From contig CAJJYZ010000002.1 in assembly GCA_905197485.1 (NCBI GenBank), positions 1 through 64,000 on the forward strand: DNA of 64,000 nucleotides, given 5' to 3'. Both the position numbers and the translations under genes were made by a program. The DNA is from an uncultured Lachnospiraceae bacterium. Lineage in GTDB: Bacteria > Bacillota > Clostridia > Lachnospirales > Lachnospiraceae. Of the stretch, positions 25,819-35,416 are shown piece by piece (positions within the stretch are counted from its first letter, which is position 1; each line of letters opens with the position of its first letter). The notes under the pieces were generated by a model. That model worked only from the letters and a program-made list of their open reading frames with translations, was not told where the DNA came from and ran no database searches.

Positions 25819-26511
25819 CTATTGAAATAATCCGTCAATTTCCGAGTTTGTAATTGCCTGAACATTTGCATCAGATCCTGCTGGTCCCTGTGGACCCATT
25901 GGTCCAACATCTCCTTTTTCGCCTTTTAATCCCTGTGGCCCTTGCGGTCCTGTTTCTCCTCTTTCTCCTTTAGCTCCAGCCGGTCCCTGAATTCCCTGTT
26001 CTCCTTTTGCTCCTGCTGGTCCTGCAATTCCTTGTAATCCCTGCGGTCCTTGTGGCCCCGTTAATCCGGTGGCTCCTGATAAGTCAGTAATATAAGTATA
26101 AGATTCCGCTCCCTTTACATACAATTTTGCATTATCAGCATCCTGTACATTTCCAGTATCAATCATAACAAATTGACCTTGTTTTACTCCATCGGATGCA
26201 AATCCTTTATTCATTGCATCTACTGATTCATATGTTTTGGCAATCTTAAATGCTTCCCCAGCCGGTCCCTGTGGTCCTTGTATTCCTTGTGGACCTTGCG
26301 CACCTGCTGGACCCGCTGGACCTTGTGTTCCAGCTTCGCCTCTATCACCTTTAAATTCCCCACTTTTAATCGCTTCATCCAGTGATTTTCCTTTATACGT
26401 AACATCAGTAGAAGCTACCTTGTCAGTTTTCTTTCGAAACGCGCCATTTGCCCATTCCTGCATTTTTGTTTTAAATGTTCCAAGTCCTGTGAAATCTAAA
26501 AATTTTGCCAT
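25819..26511 (-). CDS. Collagen-like tail appendage protein
   Basis: A 230-residue protein with two Gly-X-Y blocks (about 55-85 and 145-215), the second broken only by short runs. Such repeats form trimeric collagen-like stalks in phage tail fibres. The N-terminal FLDFTGLGTFKTKMQEW resembles a tail-attachment segment. It ends EIDGLFQ, nearly the same as the end of the 65-residue protein encoded just upstream (EINGLFQ), suggesting a shared C-terminal element. Confidence 0.8.
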   Translation of the reverse strand: MAKFLDFTGLGTFKTKMQEWANGAFRKKTDKVASTDVTYKGKSLDEAIKSGEFKGDRGEAGTQGPAGPAGAQGPQGIQGPQGPAGEAFKIAKTYESVDAMNKGFASDGVKQGQFVMIDTGNVQDADNAKLYVKGAESYTYITDLSGATGLTGPQGPQGLQGIAGPAGAKGEQGIQGPAGAKGERGETGPQGPQGLKGEKGDVGPMGPQGPAGSDANVQAITNSEIDGLFQ

Positions 26512-26529
26512 GTTCTTTCTTCTCCTTTA

Positions 26530-26727
26530 TTACTGAAATAATCCATTGATTTCTTCTTCTGTGATAATTTCATTTCCTACTCCTGCTTCCAGTTCTCCAA
26601 TTTCCTGTTCCACCGTTTTCCCATTCTTTAACTGTACGCTTTCTGCCATACAAAGTGGATAATCTCCATTGTTTTTGGTAGATAGGGTGTTGACAATTAC
26701 AACACCGCCTTCAATGCTCTGTGCCAT
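26530..26727 (-). CDS. Small tail-associated protein, unknown
   Basis: A 65-residue protein located between two tail-appendage genes. It ends TEEEINGLFQ, a variant of the end of the following collagen-like protein. No membrane segment. It may be a small head piece or chaperone for the fibre; function is not recognised. Confidence 0.6.
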   Translation of the reverse strand: MAQSIEGGVVIVNTLSTKNNGDYPLCMAESVQLKNGKTVEQEIGELEAGVGNEIITEEEINGLFQ

Positions 26728-26740
26728 ACTTCATTCCTCC

Positions 26741-27508
26741 TTATTTTGCCACTACTGTCGTATTCCCAAGCCCTGCATTTACGGATGCCCATACATCATA
26801 ACTCTGGCTGTATCCTGACTTATTGGTATGTGAAAGCGTCTGCATTTTCTTAAATCCACCATCAAACCCTCCTACATTAAATGTCGGTGTTCCAAAAGAA
26901 GTCGGGATAACATACACGATTTTCTCGCCTGCACCGGCATTCACCGTAAAGGTACGGTTCTTATTCGATGCCAAAGAAGAACCTTCCAATGCAAGAATAT
27001 CTTCATCTGTCAATTGCCCCTTATTCGTTTTTCCCCAGTATACTTTCGGCTGGAATGTAATAGCGGCAGTTCTTGACACCTGAGCATTTCTCTCATCCGT
27101 AACAGTTAAAACAATGTTGGTATTGGATTTCACGGTCTTTCCGGTGTAAGCTTTCTTACGTAACGTTTTCTCTAATGTTTCTTCTGCTTCTCCACCAAAC
27201 TTAATCTTCTGTGTCTTTGCTTCTTTATTCAGCGTCCATGACACATCCGTTGCTACGACTGTAGCACCAATCTCATTCACGCTATTCGTAGCCGACATTG
27301 CTGTAATCGCAATCTTAGTATAAGACAAGTCATCAATCTTCTGCTTATACTCATTTGTAAAGTCATTACTTGACAGCCCTTTTCCTTCCTCCTTACGCAC
27401 ATATCTTCCATCGTTCTTCTTTATCAAATGTGCAAGCCCTTCCTGGTCTAAATATTTCTTTTCTACTGCCAGTAGTTCTATATCGTCTTTCTTTGCTCTT
27501 CTTGGCAT
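26741..27508 (-). CDS. Tail appendage/baseplate protein
   Basis: About 255 residues beginning MPRRAKKDDIELL. It holds the tail-type phrase KKYLDQEGLAHLIKK (about 18-32), a central immunoglobulin-like beta region (VVATDVSWTLNKEAKTQKI) and a C-terminal domain ending in VWASVNAGLGNTTVV. The start at 27508 follows AAGGAG; the longer frame overlaps the previous gene. Likely a structural part of the host-binding tip; assignment rests on position and composition. Confidence 0.6.
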   Translation of the reverse strand: MPRRAKKDDIELLAVEKKYLDQEGLAHLIKKNDGRYVRKEEGKGLSSNDFTNEYKQKIDDLSYTKIAITAMSATNSVNEIGATVVATDVSWTLNKEAKTQKIKFGGEAEETLEKTLRKKAYTGKTVKSNTNIVLTVTDERNAQVSRTAAITFQPKVYWGKTNKGQLTDEDILALEGSSLASNKNRTFTVNAGAGEKIVYVIPTSFGTPTFNVGGFDGGFKKMQTLSHTNKSGYSQSYDVWASVNAGLGNTTVVAK

Positions 27509-27512
27509 ATTT

Positions 27513-28043
27513 CTATTCTCCTTCCATGATTTTGTCAATTTCCGGAATGGTAATGGATGCAACGTTTCCTGTCCCACTTCCCGAAATCTGCACTTTATTC
27601 CCTATCGGTGTTTCTCCGGATAATAGCTGTAGCTCCTGATTCTCATACTGTAGTCCGTCTCCTTTTTTCTTAAGTTCTTCCAACAGCTGTCTCAAAAGCT
27701 CAGTATCTTCCGGTGCTGTATAATGATTCGGTTTCGCCCTTGGTTTTACATAAAGAAATGCTCTGCAGACTGTCATGCCCTCTGATTTTGTCGTAACATA
27801 CACATATGCAAGTAAATTTCTTCCGGTCTGCAATAAAGAATTGGGAATATCCGCAAGAATCGCTTCCTCTTCTACTTTTCCGAGTACCCGGATCGCTTCC
27901 CGGCTTCCTTCTGTTGCAAAATGAACCTCCATAACATCTCCGTTAACCGGAACCCCCGTAATCTTTAATTTACGGTCAATATCCCACTGCCATAAACCGT
28001 ATGCTTTTGTATAGTACCCATTGTTAAATTCTGCTGTAATCAT
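27513..28043 (-). CDS. Baseplate upper protein, BppU-like
   Basis: A 176-residue protein whose N-terminus (TKAYGLWQWDIDRKLKITG, VEVHF-like strand, LLAYVYV) matches the BppU N-terminal domain that docks receptor-binding proteins on the baseplate. The rest is a short helix and a beta-rich tail. It is followed by further appendage genes. GGGAGG precedes the ATG. Confidence 0.7.
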   Translation of the reverse strand: MITAEFNNGYYTKAYGLWQWDIDRKLKITGVPVNGDVMEVHFATEGSREAIRVLGKVEEEAILADIPNSLLQTGRNLLAYVYVTTKSEGMTVCRAFLYVKPRAKPNHYTAPEDTELLRQLLEELKKKGDGLQYENQELQLLSGETPIGNKVQISGSGTGNVASITIPEIDKIMEGE

Positions 28044-28080
28044 CGGTTCACCTCCCTGCTACAGCACAAGTAAAAAATAA

Positions 28081-28117
28081 CAGATCCTTAACTGTTTTTT
28101 CGACTATTAAGAATCTG
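28081..28117 (-). terminator. Possible terminator overlapping the end of the CD1375-like gene
   Basis: CAGAT-c-CTTAA pairs with TTAAG-a-ATCTG across a 15-base loop, and on the minus strand the stem is followed by TTATTTTTT. It would reduce transcription into the baseplate/lysis genes unless antitermination acts. Confidence 0.5.
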
Positions 28118-28213
28118 CTGCACTTCCGCTTTTAATTCTTGCGGTACATCTTCCAATGTTTTCTTCTGCTTCTCAATCAAATCCGCGTATACTCTTGCAA
28201 TATAAATTGACAT
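28088..28213 (-). CDS. CD1375/XkdX-like small tail protein
   Basis: A 41-residue protein starting MSIYIARVYADLIEKQKKTL and containing DVPQELKAEVQQIL. The pattern (short aromatic start, then E-K-K-T-x-x-D-V-P) matches the CD1375/XkdX-type peptides that lie next to phage tail fibre genes in Clostridia. AAAGGGG precedes the ATG. Too short for length-filtered calling. Function unknown. Confidence 0.72.
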   Translation of the reverse strand: MSIYIARVYADLIEKQKKTLEDVPQELKAEVQQILNSRKNS

Positions 28214-28215
28214 AC

Positions 28216-28608
28216 TTACACCCCTTTCTTTGCTTCATACATCTCGCATACTGCCATCTGTACATCCGTAATCTGTGCATTTGCATCCTCTACTTCCTTT
28301 TTCAGTTTTTGAATGCCCTGTTCACTTTCTTGCAAGCGTTCCTCGTAACTTTTTCCTACTTGATTCATGACAATTCCATAAATACCACTCGGATATTCTT
28401 CTGTGTGGTCGTATTCTGTATAATTCTCATAAGAACCTAACATCTGTTCACGTTCTTCTACCCGAATGACCTTTGTCTTTAATTTATCTGTAAAGATATT
28501 CCGCAATTCTTCCGGTGTTTTTCCAATTGTCAGGACACGCAATTGTCCGTTCAATAATTCTACATTCTGTACTCGTAACTCTGTGGCATCATTAAATCTT
28601 AAAATCAT
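28216..28608 (-). CDS. Phage tail-region protein, unknown
   Basis: About 130 residues from MILRFNDATELRVQNVELL. An N-terminal beta region (a short structural domain reading like ...RVLTIGKTPEELRNIF) is followed by a C-terminal coiled coil (about 85-130). The start at 28608 has GGAAGGAG upstream. It lies between the baseplate protein and the CD1375-like gene and is probably structural. Confidence 0.55.
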   Translation of the reverse strand: MILRFNDATELRVQNVELLNGQLRVLTIGKTPEELRNIFTDKLKTKVIRVEEREQMLGSYENYTEYDHTEEYPSGIYGIVMNQVGKSYEERLQESEQGIQKLKKEVEDANAQITDVQMAVCEMYEAKKGV

Positions 28609-28652
28609 ATCTTCTCCTTCCTGCTGCACCTGCAGCATAAATCTCTACGATG

Positions 28653-29450
28653 TTATCTCATTTCATACAACGTTACAACAATACTATTAGAGCCGGATGG
28701 TTGCGACATTCCAACCGTATCTCCTTTTTTCAGTGGAATCCATGTAGTTGTTTTAATCGGATAACTATTCGTATTTTGAATCTGCTGAACCAAAACAGAG
28801 TTATTGTTTACCGATAAAGTTGTATTTGTCCATGTAGATGTCGCTTCTACTTTTGCCCAACAGTTTTTTGGAGCTGTAAAAGCATTTCTATATGTTCCTA
28901 TAATTTTCCCGTAATGAGGAAATCCAACAGAAGATTCAGACAGATACTGATTTATTTCACTCATTGCCATTAATGTTTTAAAAGCCGGCTCTACACCTAC
29001 CACATTTAATCCATTCAACTCTACTACATACAGTATCATTTCATGTTTCAATGCACCGGAACGGATATTCCCCGTTGTTGGTGTCGGTGCTACCGGTGTA
29101 GAGTACGTCGGACTTCCTTGCAGAACTGCAAGTTCTATGGATTCTATTCCGGTTCCACTGTTCTTTCGATATCTTGCAATAATGGCATCCTTTCTTCGCA
29201 TGCCCTGAGAACCGTTATTAATCGTAACATTCTCATAAGTTCCCGGTTTAATCCGCCAGTGTACGCCCTGCATCACTAATTCTCCATCACTGATTCTGAC
29301 CGAGTTATTCGATATCAGCGTGGCTTTCGCTTTCTCCCCGACACCAAGGACATAGTCTTCCACGCCCACAACACCTTGTTGGAAGCCTCCAACATCATTG
29401 GATGTGATATGATTGCGCCCCTGATATCCTGTTACAATCTCAATCGACAT
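28653..29450 (-). CDS. Baseplate/tail-tip protein
   Basis: A 265-residue protein. The first part (VTGYQGRNHITSNDVGGFQQG, then MQGVHWRIKPGTYENVTI) matches a widespread Clostridia phage tail protein whose N-terminus resembles a baseplate wedge. The C-terminal half (about 175-265) is beta-rich and Asn/Thr-rich and may bind the host surface. It follows the Gp37-like tail protein by 3 bases. Confidence 0.65.
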   Translation of the reverse strand: MSIEIVTGYQGRNHITSNDVGGFQQGVVGVEDYVLGVGEKAKATLISNNSVRISDGELVMQGVHWRIKPGTYENVTINNGSQGMRRKDAIIARYRKNSGTGIESIELAVLQGSPTYSTPVAPTPTTGNIRSGALKHEMILYVVELNGLNVVGVEPAFKTLMAMSEINQYLSESSVGFPHYGKIIGTYRNAFTAPKNCWAKVEATSTWTNTTLSVNNNSVLVQQIQNTNSYPIKTTTWIPLKKGDTVGMSQPSGSNSIVVTLYEMR

Positions 29451-29453
29451 GTT

Positions 29454-30452
29454 CTAATCATCTCCTTCAATTTTGTATTCTATTTTTTCTGTGCCTTCGG
29501 AAAATGTATATATCTTTCCAATAACCGGTTTCCTAACTGTAATTCCTGTAATATAATCTCTTCCGGCAATAATATCTCCAATTTCATACTCTTCTTCAAT
29601 CCCATCCTTCACAGAAGGCTTAAATGTCTTAGAATTCATCCGCTCTTTCAAGCGCTCTTTTCCTTTTTCTATAAGCTCTTGTTCCTCCGCACTGCTATAA
29701 TCGTAAACCTCTGTGTTTTCTTCAATTCCGGTATAATATTTTTCTTCACCAATTATGCCATTTTTCTGTATGTACAAATGCTTAACGATTCGGTCTTTTA
29801 ATTCCCCTTTTCCAAGACAGATAAGATGATTGACACCATTTTTCTTTTCATTTGCTACAAAATTTAACTGACAATCCTGAGACAGCTCCATACTCTCTGT
29901 AAAATCTTTGATTGGAACAATTTCCACTCGGACATAACCGGGTTCTTTACTATTCTTCATATAAGAAAGTGAGACACGGTGATTGATAGAACTTAATAGT
30001 TTTTCAATTCCATCAAGAAGTGTTACATATCTCTCAAACTGAAATCTTTGTATTTCTACTTTCTCCACCATATCCACCACTGAAAATAAATCAGAAAGTC
30101 CCTGCTCTTCTATTAGATTTCTTACAACTTCATCCACATCTCCAGATACAATCCGATAGTCTTCCCCTTTTTTCGGTTCAATCACCTTTTTCTCTAATAT
30201 CCCACGAAAGGTATTTCCCCTTGCAAAAATCATATCTTGAGAAGTCCTGCTTTCCATTTCTTTTATAATGCCGCCAAACTCTGTTCTTGGAATATATATC
30301 AAGCTATCAAATGTCATTTCTTTCTTCCAGTTACGAACTTTCGTCTGAATTTCAAAATCATTATCAGTCCCTATATCAATATCTGCTTCCACTCCATCAA
30401 GATATCCGATTTCCACTCCATTCTTATCTGCCAGCATTATTCTCGAATCCAT
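29454..30452 (-). CDS. Tail-associated protein, siphovirus Gp37-like
   Basis: A 332-residue protein of the ReqiPepy6 Gp37-like type. Typical features are MLADKNGVEIGYLDGVEADIDIG at the start, PRTEFGGII (about 55) and the C-terminal EYEIGDIIAGRDYITGITVRK. It lies between the distal tail protein and the baseplate genes, the place of a Tal protein, and probably forms the tail tip hub. Its start overlaps the previous gene by 16 bases. Confidence 0.78.
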   Translation of the reverse strand: MDSRIMLADKNGVEIGYLDGVEADIDIGTDNDFEIQTKVRNWKKEMTFDSLIYIPRTEFGGIIKEMESRTSQDMIFARGNTFRGILEKKVIEPKKGEDYRIVSGDVDEVVRNLIEEQGLSDLFSVVDMVEKVEIQRFQFERYVTLLDGIEKLLSSINHRVSLSYMKNSKEPGYVRVEIVPIKDFTESMELSQDCQLNFVANEKKNGVNHLICLGKGELKDRIVKHLYIQKNGIIGEEKYYTGIEENTEVYDYSSAEEQELIEKGKERLKERMNSKTFKPSVKDGIEEEYEIGDIIAGRDYITGITVRKPVIGKIYTFSEGTEKIEYKIEGDD

Positions 30453-31282
30453 TTTGGTTCACTCCTCTCTGATAAAAGTATGATATCAAACCCAAAATCT
30501 CCCGACCAATTTACTGCGACTTCTCCCGGAGGGATTAATTCGAACACACTTTGTTCGAATCCACGATTGTTAAACTCATTCACCTGTGTTCCATTCGCCA
30601 TCGTTCGGATAACGCTACGTGTCTTACTGTCAATGGTTAAATATTCATTTTCCTCTACCGTTGTATTGACAGCATACGTGTGTCCTCCAATAATTATCAT
30701 CGGATTCATTACAGGTCCATAAAAAATCATCTGGAAGTGTGACGCTGCATAATGGTCGTTTTGTAAAACAGAGATTCCTTTCTGGTCTCCTGTGAAATCA
30801 TAAGAAAAATCATACGGAAAATCCAAATATTGATTACTTCCACTTTCGTCATACTTCTGGAAGGATTGTTTGCTCTTTGTAATCCAAAATGGGTTTTCTG
30901 TTACAAGAGAAATTTCATTGTCGAGCATATCACAGTCATACTCCCAATCCGACTTTGCAGAAGCGTAAATATAGCAGCTCAAAAACTGATTCCCCACATA
31001 TAGTTTACCCGGAGTCCGATTCAAAATGTCTTTTTCCGTTGCCTCGCAGAATCGGTTGATTGCATCGTAATACTGCACTTCATTGGAAGAAGAGATAGAG
31101 AGCGTTAATTTTTTCGTTTGAACTCCCCGCTTAAATTTTGTAATTCTTCCGCCATAATCTCCATAAATTTCACTCTCATACTCCCACTGAAAGTCAAATA
31201 AGTCTCCCGTCTGTAGACGGTAAGGTCTCTTAAGTAAGTCAAGTTTCACACCTTCATTACTCTCATAATAAATTTTCATCAT
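30437..31282 (-). CDS. Distal tail protein (Dit-like)
   Basis: A 281-residue protein directly after the tape measure gene. Early residues (LLKRPYRLQTGDLFDFQWEYE) and a C-terminal beta sandwich fit distal tail proteins that cap the tail tube and attach the hub. The start overlaps the tape measure stop by 4 bases, showing coupled translation. Confidence 0.78.
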   Translation of the reverse strand: MMKIYYESNEGVKLDLLKRPYRLQTGDLFDFQWEYESEIYGDYGGRITKFKRGVQTKKLTLSISSSNEVQYYDAINRFCEATEKDILNRTPGKLYVGNQFLSCYIYASAKSDWEYDCDMLDNEISLVTENPFWITKSKQSFQKYDESGSNQYLDFPYDFSYDFTGDQKGISVLQNDHYAASHFQMIFYGPVMNPMIIIGGHTYAVNTTVEENEYLTIDSKTRSVIRTMANGTQVNEFNNRGFEQSVFELIPPGEVAVNWSGDFGFDIILLSERSEPKWIRE

Positions 31283-34200
31283 GCTCTTACCGCCTCCCTT
31301 ACCAAACGGAATAGTTCTCTTTCTCTTGCTTGAATTGTCATCCCTTCCAGACCGCTCGTGATATCTGCCGCTACATAATGGCTGAACGCCTTTGCAAGCC
31401 TTAAAATATCCGTTTCCTGAAGCCCTACTTTTACATGGGATAACTTTTCTTCCAAATCTCCTGCTATAAATTCATGTACAATCTTCATTGTCATACTGGA
31501 ACCAATCATCGCCTTCTCTGAAGACATCGCAGCACGCATCCTTCCAAGCTGATATTGCACATCCAATCCCGAAAGGACCGTATCGGAAAGTTCCTTTGAA
31601 GCTTTCTTTGTTTCCGGAATCATTTTCCTTAACCCAATCGGGAGACCAACTCCGGCAAACTCTCCAAGTTCTGTTGTTTCTTTGGAGGGCGAATTGATTC
31701 TCAATGTTCTCTTAATCGCCGACAATGCACTAGAAGCCAAACTCTTTGCGGCGCTTACTGCACTGTTAATTGCGCTAGAAATACCTCCACCAAATCCAGC
31801 GCCAAAATTATAACCCGCGCTTGATGCATCGACAGATTCTAATCCTTTCTTTGCCGCATTCGCAATTGTCTTTCCAGAAGAAGTAGAGTTTTTATTTGTT
31901 TTTGACACCCCGCTTGCATAGTTTTTTCCAAAGTTCTGACCTGTCCCACTTGGATTTACAGCCCCGGCGCCAGTTTTTGCCGCGTTTGCAATCGTCTGCC
32001 CGCTTGACGTTAAAATTCCCCTTGTTCCTGAAATTCCACCCGAGAGTAATCTTCCAAATACCGAACCTTCTTTTGTTGGATTCACAGCTCCTGCACCCGC
32101 TTTGGCGGCATTGGCAATCATGCTGCCAGTCCCGCTTAGCACAGCTTTCATGGCAGAAATACCGCCATTTAAAAGTGTACCAAACGTATTCCCTACACCA
32201 GTAGGATTCACTGAACCCGCTCCTGCTTTCGCCGCATTCGCATTACTTTCTCCTGCAATTCTTGAATTCTCGGTTTGAGAAGAAACACCAAGTCCGAAAA
32301 ACTGCATCGCAGATGCACCAACCTGAACAAGACCTTCTGTCAATCCTCCTCCGGAAAACTTCCCAAGAAACTCTGTGATAAAACTATCTGCTTTTGACAA
32401 CGGGTCCTCTTTCCCCTGTTCCAATCCTTCTGAAGCTCCCGGCCATACTTGTGCAAAGATATCCCTTACCGCCTGTGATGGACTATGTACCTGCAATGCT
32501 TCTCGCAAGCTTTCCAGAAAAGCGTCTACACCTTCTTTTGCCGGGTCCGAAAGGTTTTCAAATCCCTCCAAACCTTGTAATGCGCCATACCATGCCTGAG
32601 ACCAAGTTTCGGCTGTCTTCTCATCCAATCCAGAAAATCCATTGATAAAACTTTCTACACTCTTTTTGGATTCCGCATCTAGTTTCCCAGACATATTCGC
32701 CTGTGCTAATGCTGATATCATTGCTGCACTTGCTTCCGGTCCGATATCCTGAATACCTTGAGCAATTCCACCAGGCAATTTATTGAATTCAGAGATAGAG
32801 TTTACCGCCGCTCTCGCCATATCTTGATAAACGCTGTCTGCGACCTGCACAGACCCATTTTGAATCAACTGCAGATTCTCTATAAAACTGTTTGCCTGGT
32901 CATACATCTGTTGTCTTGTTTCATTAGATGCTTTCAGAGCCTCTGCATTATAAGTCTGATATGATGTTACAAGCGCCGTCATTGCCGCCTCAATCTTCGC
33001 AGTTTCTCCGGAAGCCATCGCCTCCGCCAGCGCATTGTAATTGTTCACTTCATTCGATAAAGAACTTAACGTATCTTTTGCAGCACTCATTGCGTTACTT
33101 GCTTTTTCTTGCCCTTCTTTTGCCGCTTTCAGTGCATCTTGAGCATCAAAAAGTTTTTGTGCATATAGACCGGTTTCATCTCCACCATTCTTCATAACTT
33201 CATCATAAAGTTTTTGTGCCTCTGCAACCTTTTTCGTAGCAGACTCCACTTTCTCATTTTGCTCCTCCAGCGTTTTTGCAGACTCCTTATATGCATCCAT
33301 TGCCTTAGAGGTCTTCTCATAAGCCTGTGCCATTTCTTCCTGCATACTACTGAGAAGCGCTTCCGCTTTCTTCTGTACGATTAATTCTTTAATCTTAGAA
33401 ATGGTTTCCTCATAATTCTGAATAACGCCATCTGTCATGGAAATTTCTACACCGAGTGCATTTGCCAGCTGACCGGTAATTACCTTCGCGCGTTCTTCGT
33501 AACCGGCTTTTACTCGCCCGTTCTGGTCTGTAATTCCCTGAAGCTCTTCCACTAAAGATGAATAGCCCGAATATTCTCTATCAATAGACTGTACCGATTC
33601 TTCGCGCGCATCACGTTCTGCATGTAATGTCTCTATCGTTTCATTCGATACATCAATCGCCTTCTTCTGCTCCTCTGTTAGTCCCCACGTTGCTTCTGAC
33701 GCATTGTCACTCATCAGAACATAAGCTCCCAGCCCAACTGTAAGAGCCCCAACCGCAGTTGCCAGAAGTGTAATCGGATTTACCGCCATAACTGCATTCC
33801 AAGCTGTCTGTGCTGCCGTCGCAAGAGAGACTTTTCCCGTTAAAAGCCCAACAGCCGCCTGACCTGTTGTAAGTGTCGCATTAGAAATAACCCCTTGTGC
33901 CGTACAAGCCATTTGAACTACATTGTACGCATCGACTGCGGCAGAAGCTGTTTTCCATGCTTTGCCCATGCCGCTTATTACATTTACGATTCCATTAACC
34001 GAACGGTATCCCTTGAGTGCTGTGTATCCGGCAATCGCAATTGGAACGAATGTATCCAAATTCTCTGAGACCGTTTTCACTCCCTTTGCAAGCGGCGGTA
34101 ATACTGCCTTGCCGAGATTTAACCCTGCCGATGCAATATTTTTCAATGGAGTAATCACTTGCTTGGCTGCCGGGCTCATATCTTCCAATTCCCCTACGAA

Positions 34201-35358
34201 CTCTTCAACCATCTCCCCGGCTTCTTTTACCGCTCCTTGAAATCCACCGCGTTCAAAGGCTCCTGATAGCCTATCTACCGCTTTAATTCCTTTTTCTGCT
34301 GCCTCTTTTAGCGGAGTCTCCAACTCTTCATATACCTGGATACCAAGCGTTTCCAGCCCACCGCCAAGTTCTTCCAAAGCGCCTTTCAAGTTATCCTGCA
34401 TGGTTTCAGCCATTTTCTGCGCTGTCCCATCGGCAGCATTAATTTCTTGTACCAGCTTATTAAAATCGCTTTCTCCGGCATTCACAATCGCAAGTAAACC
34501 GGACATTGCCTCTTGACCTGCAAGAGAAGCTGCATAACTTGCTTTCTGACTATCATCCAGTTCCGCAAACCTGTCTCTCAATGTTCCAATCACTTCTATC
34601 AAAGGCTTCATCGTACCATCTGTATTTGTAACACTGATTCCAAGTTCCTTCATAGCCACCGCCGCATCTTCCGGTGGTTTCACAAGTCTTGTCAGCATTG
34701 CCCGAAGCGCTGTTCCTGCCTGCTCTCCCTTGATTCCGGCATTTGCCATCAATCCAATTGCCACAGCTGTATCCTCAATAGAATACTTCATAGAGCCTGC
34801 GATTGGTGCAACGTATTTGAATGTCTGTCCCATCATGCCTACATTGGTATTGGAGCTGGATGCAGCCTTTGCAAGGACATCTGCAAAATGGGCGCTATCA
34901 CTCGCTTGAAGACCAAATGCCGTCAATGCATCTGTTACAATATCTGACACTAGAGCAAGGTCTTCTCCTGATGCGGCTGCCAGGTTCATGACACCTTCAA
35001 TTCCATTCAGCATGTCCGTTGTCTTCCATCCGGCCATCGCCATGTATTCAAATGCCGCCGCAGATTCCGATGCAGAGAACTTCGTCTTTGCGCCCATCTC
35101 TTTTGCCTTTTCGGTCAACGTGGTAAGTTCATCCCCCGTCGTTCCGGATATCGCTGCAACTTTGGACATTCCCTGTTCGAAATTTGCACCGGTTACAACT
35201 GCGGCTGTACCGGCTGCGGCAACCGCTGTAGTTGCTATTTTTGTTGCCTTCGCTACCGCACCAAATCCTTTTTGTGCAATCCCAGGTAATCGAGATAATC
35301 CGCTTTCTATCCCGGAACTGTCTAAATCCGTCTCAATTACAACCTTTCCATCTGCCAT
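31279..35358 (-). CDS. Tail tape measure protein (TP901 family)
   Basis: A 1359-residue protein that sets tail length and is ejected with the DNA. The N-terminal third carries the TP901 core (SKVAAISGTTGDELTTL, AAAFEYMAMAGW), followed by hydrophobic segments (about 440-550), long coiled coils (about 570-830), and near the C-terminus four copies of a 42-residue repeat beginning ANAAK (about 1035-1200, DNA 31,770-32,250). At three residues per about 4.5 angstroms of helix the tail would be near 200 nm (inference). Confidence 0.93.
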   Translation of the reverse strand: MADGKVVIETDLDSSGIESGLSRLPGIAQKGFGAVAKATKIATTAVAAAGTAAVVTGANFEQGMSKVAAISGTTGDELTTLTEKAKEMGAKTKFSASESAAAFEYMAMAGWKTTDMLNGIEGVMNLAAASGEDLALVSDIVTDALTAFGLQASDSAHFADVLAKAASSSNTNVGMMGQTFKYVAPIAGSMKYSIEDTAVAIGLMANAGIKGEQAGTALRAMLTRLVKPPEDAAVAMKELGISVTNTDGTMKPLIEVIGTLRDRFAELDDSQKASYAASLAGQEAMSGLLAIVNAGESDFNKLVQEINAADGTAQKMAETMQDNLKGALEELGGGLETLGIQVYEELETPLKEAAEKGIKAVDRLSGAFERGGFQGAVKEAGEMVEEFVGELEDMSPAAKQVITPLKNIASAGLNLGKAVLPPLAKGVKTVSENLDTFVPIAIAGYTALKGYRSVNGIVNVISGMGKAWKTASAAVDAYNVVQMACTAQGVISNATLTTGQAAVGLLTGKVSLATAAQTAWNAVMAVNPITLLATAVGALTVGLGAYVLMSDNASEATWGLTEEQKKAIDVSNETIETLHAERDAREESVQSIDREYSGYSSLVEELQGITDQNGRVKAGYEERAKVITGQLANALGVEISMTDGVIQNYEETISKIKELIVQKKAEALLSSMQEEMAQAYEKTSKAMDAYKESAKTLEEQNEKVESATKKVAEAQKLYDEVMKNGGDETGLYAQKLFDAQDALKAAKEGQEKASNAMSAAKDTLSSLSNEVNNYNALAEAMASGETAKIEAAMTALVTSYQTYNAEALKASNETRQQMYDQANSFIENLQLIQNGSVQVADSVYQDMARAAVNSISEFNKLPGGIAQGIQDIGPEASAAMISALAQANMSGKLDAESKKSVESFINGFSGLDEKTAETWSQAWYGALQGLEGFENLSDPAKEGVDAFLESLREALQVHSPSQAVRDIFAQVWPGASEGLEQGKEDPLSKADSFITEFLGKFSGGGLTEGLVQVGASAMQFFGLGVSSQTENSRIAGESNANAAKAGAGSVNPTGVGNTFGTLLNGGISAMKAVLSGTGSMIANAAKAGAGAVNPTKEGSVFGRLLSGGISGTRGILTSSGQTIANAAKTGAGAVNPSGTGQNFGKNYASGVSKTNKNSTSSGKTIANAAKKGLESVDASSAGYNFGAGFGGGISSAINSAVSAAKSLASSALSAIKRTLRINSPSKETTELGEFAGVGLPIGLRKMIPETKKASKELSDTVLSGLDVQYQLGRMRAAMSSEKAMIGSSMTMKIVHEFIAGDLEEKLSHVKVGLQETDILRLAKAFSHYVAADITSGLEGMTIQARERELFRLVREAVRA
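31770..32250 (-). repeat. Four 126-bp repeats in the tape measure gene
   Basis: Units start ANAAKAGAGSVNP, ANAAKAGAGAVNP, ANAAKTGAGAVNP and ANAAKKGLESVDA, each 42 codons apart; the last is the most diverged. They probably arose by duplication and could change in number. Confidence 0.8.
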
Positions 35359-35416
35359 GCTTTCGCTCTCACCTACCTTTTATCTGGAAACCGACTCTTA
35401 TCTTTATACAAATTCA

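Noticed and set aside
25795..26345. CRISPR-like regular repeats
   Set aside because: The repetition is the Gly-X-Y coding pattern of the collagen-like gene, not spaced repeats with unique spacers.
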